Shown one piece after another: positions 62,234 through 64,000 of a stretch of 64,000 bases of DNA. The position numbers and the translations under genes are program-made. The DNA is from Bacteroidota bacterium (GTDB taxonomy: Bacteria > Bacteroidota > Bacteroidia > Flavobacteriales > Weeksellaceae): assembly GCA_023399595.1 (NCBI GenBank), contig JAEWOR010000041.1, forward strand, positions 56,123 to 120,122, given 5' to 3'. The stretch's first letter is position 1, and every line of letters begins with the position of its first letter. The notes under the pieces are model-generated. The model did no database searches. It was not told where the DNA came from and saw nothing but the letters and a program-made list of their open reading frames with translations.

Positions 62234-63505
62234 TTAATAATTGAAAAGTTCTTTTCCTTCCATTAATTCATTCACTTTTTTCTTTACAGAAAGAAGATTT
62301 TCTTCATTTTTAAGATCAGAAACCGCTGTGTTGATTAATTCTGCAATCGTTACCATATCGTTTTCTTTCAAACCTCTTGTAGTAATAGCAGCCGTTCCTA
62401 AGCGAATTCCAGAGGTAATAAATGGAGATTTATCATCATAAGGAACCATATTTTTATTACAAGTAATATCTGCTTTTACCAATGCTCTTTCAGTTTCTTT
62501 ACCGTTTACCCCTTTATTTCTAAGGTCGATAAGCATTAAATGATTGTCAGTTCCGCCACTTACAATATCAAAACCTCTGTCAACCATTGCTTTTGCTAAA
62601 GCTTGAGCATTAGATCTTACTTGTTTTGTATAAGTTTCAAACTGAGAATCAAGAGCTTCACCGAAAGCAACTGCTTTTCCTGCGATAACATGCTCCAATG
62701 GTCCACCTTGAATTCCTGGGAAAACCGCAGAATCCAAAACCGCGCTCATCATTTTAGTTTCTCCTTTTGGTGTTTTATGACCATAAGTGTTTTCAAAATC
62801 TTTCCCCACCATAATCATTCCTCCTCTTGGACCTCTCAAAGTTTTGTGAGTAGTAGTAGTTACAACATGACAATGTTCGAAAGGAGAATTTAATAATCCT
62901 TTAGCTACCAAACCTGCTGGGTGAGCAATATCTGCCCATAAAGTTGCACCCACCTCATCGGCAATTTCACGGTATTTTTTGTAATCTAAATCTCTGGAAT
63001 AGGCAGAAAATCCTGCAATAATCATTTTAGGTTTGTTTTTAAGAGCCACTTCACGCATTTGCTCATAATCAATTAAACCTGTTTCTCTTTGCACACCGTA
63101 AGAACAAATATTGTACTGAATTCCCGAGAAATTTACTGCAGAACCGTGCGTAAGGTGACCTCCCATAGAAAGATCCATTCCCATCACAGTATCTCCAGGT
63201 TTTAAAACCGCTAAATAAATAGCTGCATTGGCTTGGGAACCTGAGTGAGGCTGAACATTGGCATATTCAATACCGAAGAGTTGTTTTGCTCTTTCAATTG
63301 CTAGATTTTCTACCTCATCTACCACTTCGCAACCTCCATAATACCTTCTTCCAGGATAACCTTCTGCGTATTTATTGGTTAAAACGCTTCCCATAGCTTT
63401 CATTACGTTCTCAGAAACAAAATTTTCAGATGCAATAAGCTCTAAGCCGTGTAATTGTCTTTGTTTTTCCTGTTCTATTAAACCGAAAATAGGATCTTGA
63501 TTCAT
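62234..63505 (-). CDS. glyA: Serine hydroxymethyltransferase
   Basis: 423 residues from ATG 63505 (MNQDPIFGLIEQEKQRQ). An in-frame TTG at 63526 would add seven residues but lies on the -7 box and is rejected. PLP lysine: VVTTTTHKTLRGPRGGMIMV (Lys near 224). Also present are NKYAEGYPGRRYYGGCE near 49-65, MGGHLTHGSAVNFSG near 113-127 and the C-terminal SGIRLGTAAITTRG. It interconverts serine and glycine with tetrahydrofolate, the main source of one-carbon units. The sequence is strongly conserved and shows no anomaly. Confidence 0.95.
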   Translation of the reverse strand: MNQDPIFGLIEQEKQRQLHGLELIASENFVSENVMKAMGSVLTNKYAEGYPGRRYYGGCEVVDEVENLAIERAKQLFGIEYANVQPHSGSQANAAIYLAVLKPGDTVMGMDLSMGGHLTHGSAVNFSGIQYNICSYGVQRETGLIDYEQMREVALKNKPKMIIAGFSAYSRDLDYKKYREIADEVGATLWADIAHPAGLVAKGLLNSPFEHCHVVTTTTHKTLRGPRGGMIMVGKDFENTYGHKTPKGETKMMSAVLDSAVFPGIQGGPLEHVIAGKAVAFGEALDSQFETYTKQVRSNAQALAKAMVDRGFDIVSGGTDNHLMLIDLRNKGVNGKETERALVKADITCNKNMVPYDDKSPFITSGIRLGTAAITTRGLKENDMVTIAELINTAVSDLKNEENLLSVKKKVNELMEGKELFNY

Positions 63506-63523
63506 ATAAAAGATTTTATTCTT

Positions 63524-63531
63524 CAAAATTA
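63524..63531 (-). promoter_or_regulatory. Possible -7 box of glyA
   Basis: TAATTTTG on the minus strand matches TAnnTTTG exactly, 19 bp upstream of the ATG at 63505. It overlaps a possible TTG start at 63526, which supports the shorter glyA protein. No TTG element is seen further upstream. Confidence 0.35.
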
Positions 63532-63581
63532 CAAAATAAATAAGGAATCTTTTAATACCTTTATGGGATAATTATTAATTT

Positions 63582-63875
63582 ATGGGAAAGAAGAAGTATA
63601 AAAAAGAAGTTCTTAAGACTTTAAAAAATTTGGGCGAGACTGAACATAAAATTTTAGAGTCAATGACGCAAATGATGTTCTTGAAAGAATTAAAGAAGAA
63701 AGATGTAAAATTCAAAAAAGGAGACACTGTAACTTTTAAAGATGAAATTTTCGACTATAGCGAGGATAAAAACATACGAAGACTAGCTAAAACACGCAAA
63801 AAAATACTTTCAACAATGAAGAAAATCGTTGAAAAGAATGATTTTAAAGATAAAGAATTAGAATTTTTAGCTTAA
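63582..63875 (+). CDS. Small Lys-rich hypothetical protein
   Basis: 97 residues, about a quarter Lys, predicted mostly helical with a possible coiled coil (KKYKKEVLKTLKNLGETEHK; ESMTQMMFLKELKKKDV). A central strand pair FKKGDTVTFKDEIFDYSEDK looks like a small barrel or hairpin. No signal peptide or membrane segment. No family is recognised. It is divergent from glyA and followed by a strong terminator, so it is probably a real monocistronic gene. Confidence 0.6.
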   Translation: MGKKKYKKEVLKTLKNLGETEHKILESMTQMMFLKELKKKDVKFKKGDTVTFKDEIFDYSEDKNIRRLAKTRKKILSTMKKIVEKNDFKDKELEFLA

Positions 63876-63882
63876 TAAAAAG

Positions 63883-63917
63883 AATCCGTCTCATAACACA
63901 ATGAGGCGGATTTTTAT
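63883..63917. terminator. Terminator after the Lys-rich gene
   Basis: AATCCGTCTCAT and ATGAGGCGGATT form a 12-bp stem with one G-T pair and a six-base loop, followed by TTTTATTTTTTTT on the plus strand. Confidence 0.85.
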
Positions 63918-63965
63918 TTTTTTTGCAGGAGTTAAAAATGGATTTAAAAAATTGGCAAGTGGTTT

Positions 63966-64000
63966 CTAAGCCACTTTCTTTCTTAAATTGTGTGCTAAAG
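63966..64000 (-). CDS. Possible C-terminus of a transposase (partial)
   Basis: In one minus-strand frame the last visible codons read LAHNLRKKVA followed by TAG at 63966-63968. The ending (A)HNLRK is a common C-terminus of IS1182/IS5-type transposases. Only 11 codons are in the window, so the call rests on this motif alone. An inverted repeat AAGTGG...CCACTT (63957-63976) spans the stop codon and could be a terminator or part of an element end. Confidence 0.35.
   Translation of the reverse strand, partial: LAHNLRKKVA

Noticed and set aside
63934..64000. Plus-strand gene starting MDLKNWQVVSKPL at the right edge
   Set aside because: Only about 20 codons are visible after a terminator, and the opposite strand shows a transposase-like C-terminus with a stop codon in the same place.

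Overview
The window looks like a chromosomal segment of an AT-rich member of the Flavobacteriales, most likely the Chryseobacterium/Cloacibacterium side of the Weeksellaceae. This is inferred from the Bat operon, menaquinone genes, an OlsF-type ornithine-lipid synthase, DUF4834, a type IX secretion (T9SS) sorting domain, and promoters of the Bacteroidota form TTG-N19..21-TAnnTTTG. There are no rRNA genes, no CRISPR array and no prophage. An insertion-sequence remnant may lie at the right edge.

Layout. 1-2473 (-) is a large secreted protein with RCC1 repeats and Ig-like repeats, cut at the left edge where a T9SS type B sorting domain begins. 2647-12100 holds lipid metabolism (acyl-CoA dehydrogenase, acyl-CoA ligase), an HD hydrolase, a PadR regulator with a PspC membrane protein, a candidate 20-residue amphipathic peptide gene, a PlsC-like acyltransferase, menaquinone genes (menI-like, menF) and marC. 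12143-19593 (-) is a complete seven-gene MoxR/Bat operon. 19843-26394 (+) carries dinB-like, rlmB, a lipoprotein, DUF4834, YfhO and a glycosyltransferase. 26646-26836 has two identical tRNA-Phe genes. 26934-37262 carries olsF, lysC, fbp, menC, rlpA, a large outer-membrane receptor and rimO.

37348-61350 (-) is a 24-kb surface-polysaccharide locus, probably read from a promoter at 61566-61596. In transcription order it encodes a WbpM/PglF dehydratase, Wza, Wzc, Wzx, an EpsG-type polymerase, two glycosyltransferases, FnlA, a four-helix-bundle protein, a WxcM-like cupin, FnlB, a secreted beta-helix protein, FnlC, a WbuB-like transferase, a GNAT acetyltransferase, two pairs of PLP aminotransferase plus initiating sugar transferase, a TagD-like cytidylyltransferase, and RfbC, RfbB, RfbA. 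The fnlABC genes predict UDP-L-FucNAc; rfbABC without rfbD predict a dTDP-4-keto-6-deoxyhexose product or an rfbD elsewhere. After this come recX, glyA and a small hypothetical gene.

The most unusual signal is a family of strict 7-nt tandem repeats that occupy the gene junctions of the FucNAc block. They supply start and stop codons, encode N-terminal peptides such as NNQLPTTNNQSP, and occur in frame inside fnlC. An 8-nt-period array fills a junction in the Bat operon. Other points of interest are the PSM/TisB-like 20-residue peptide gene with its own terminator, a candidate PadR operator at its promoter, and a predicted secreted beta-helix enzyme within the polysaccharide operon.
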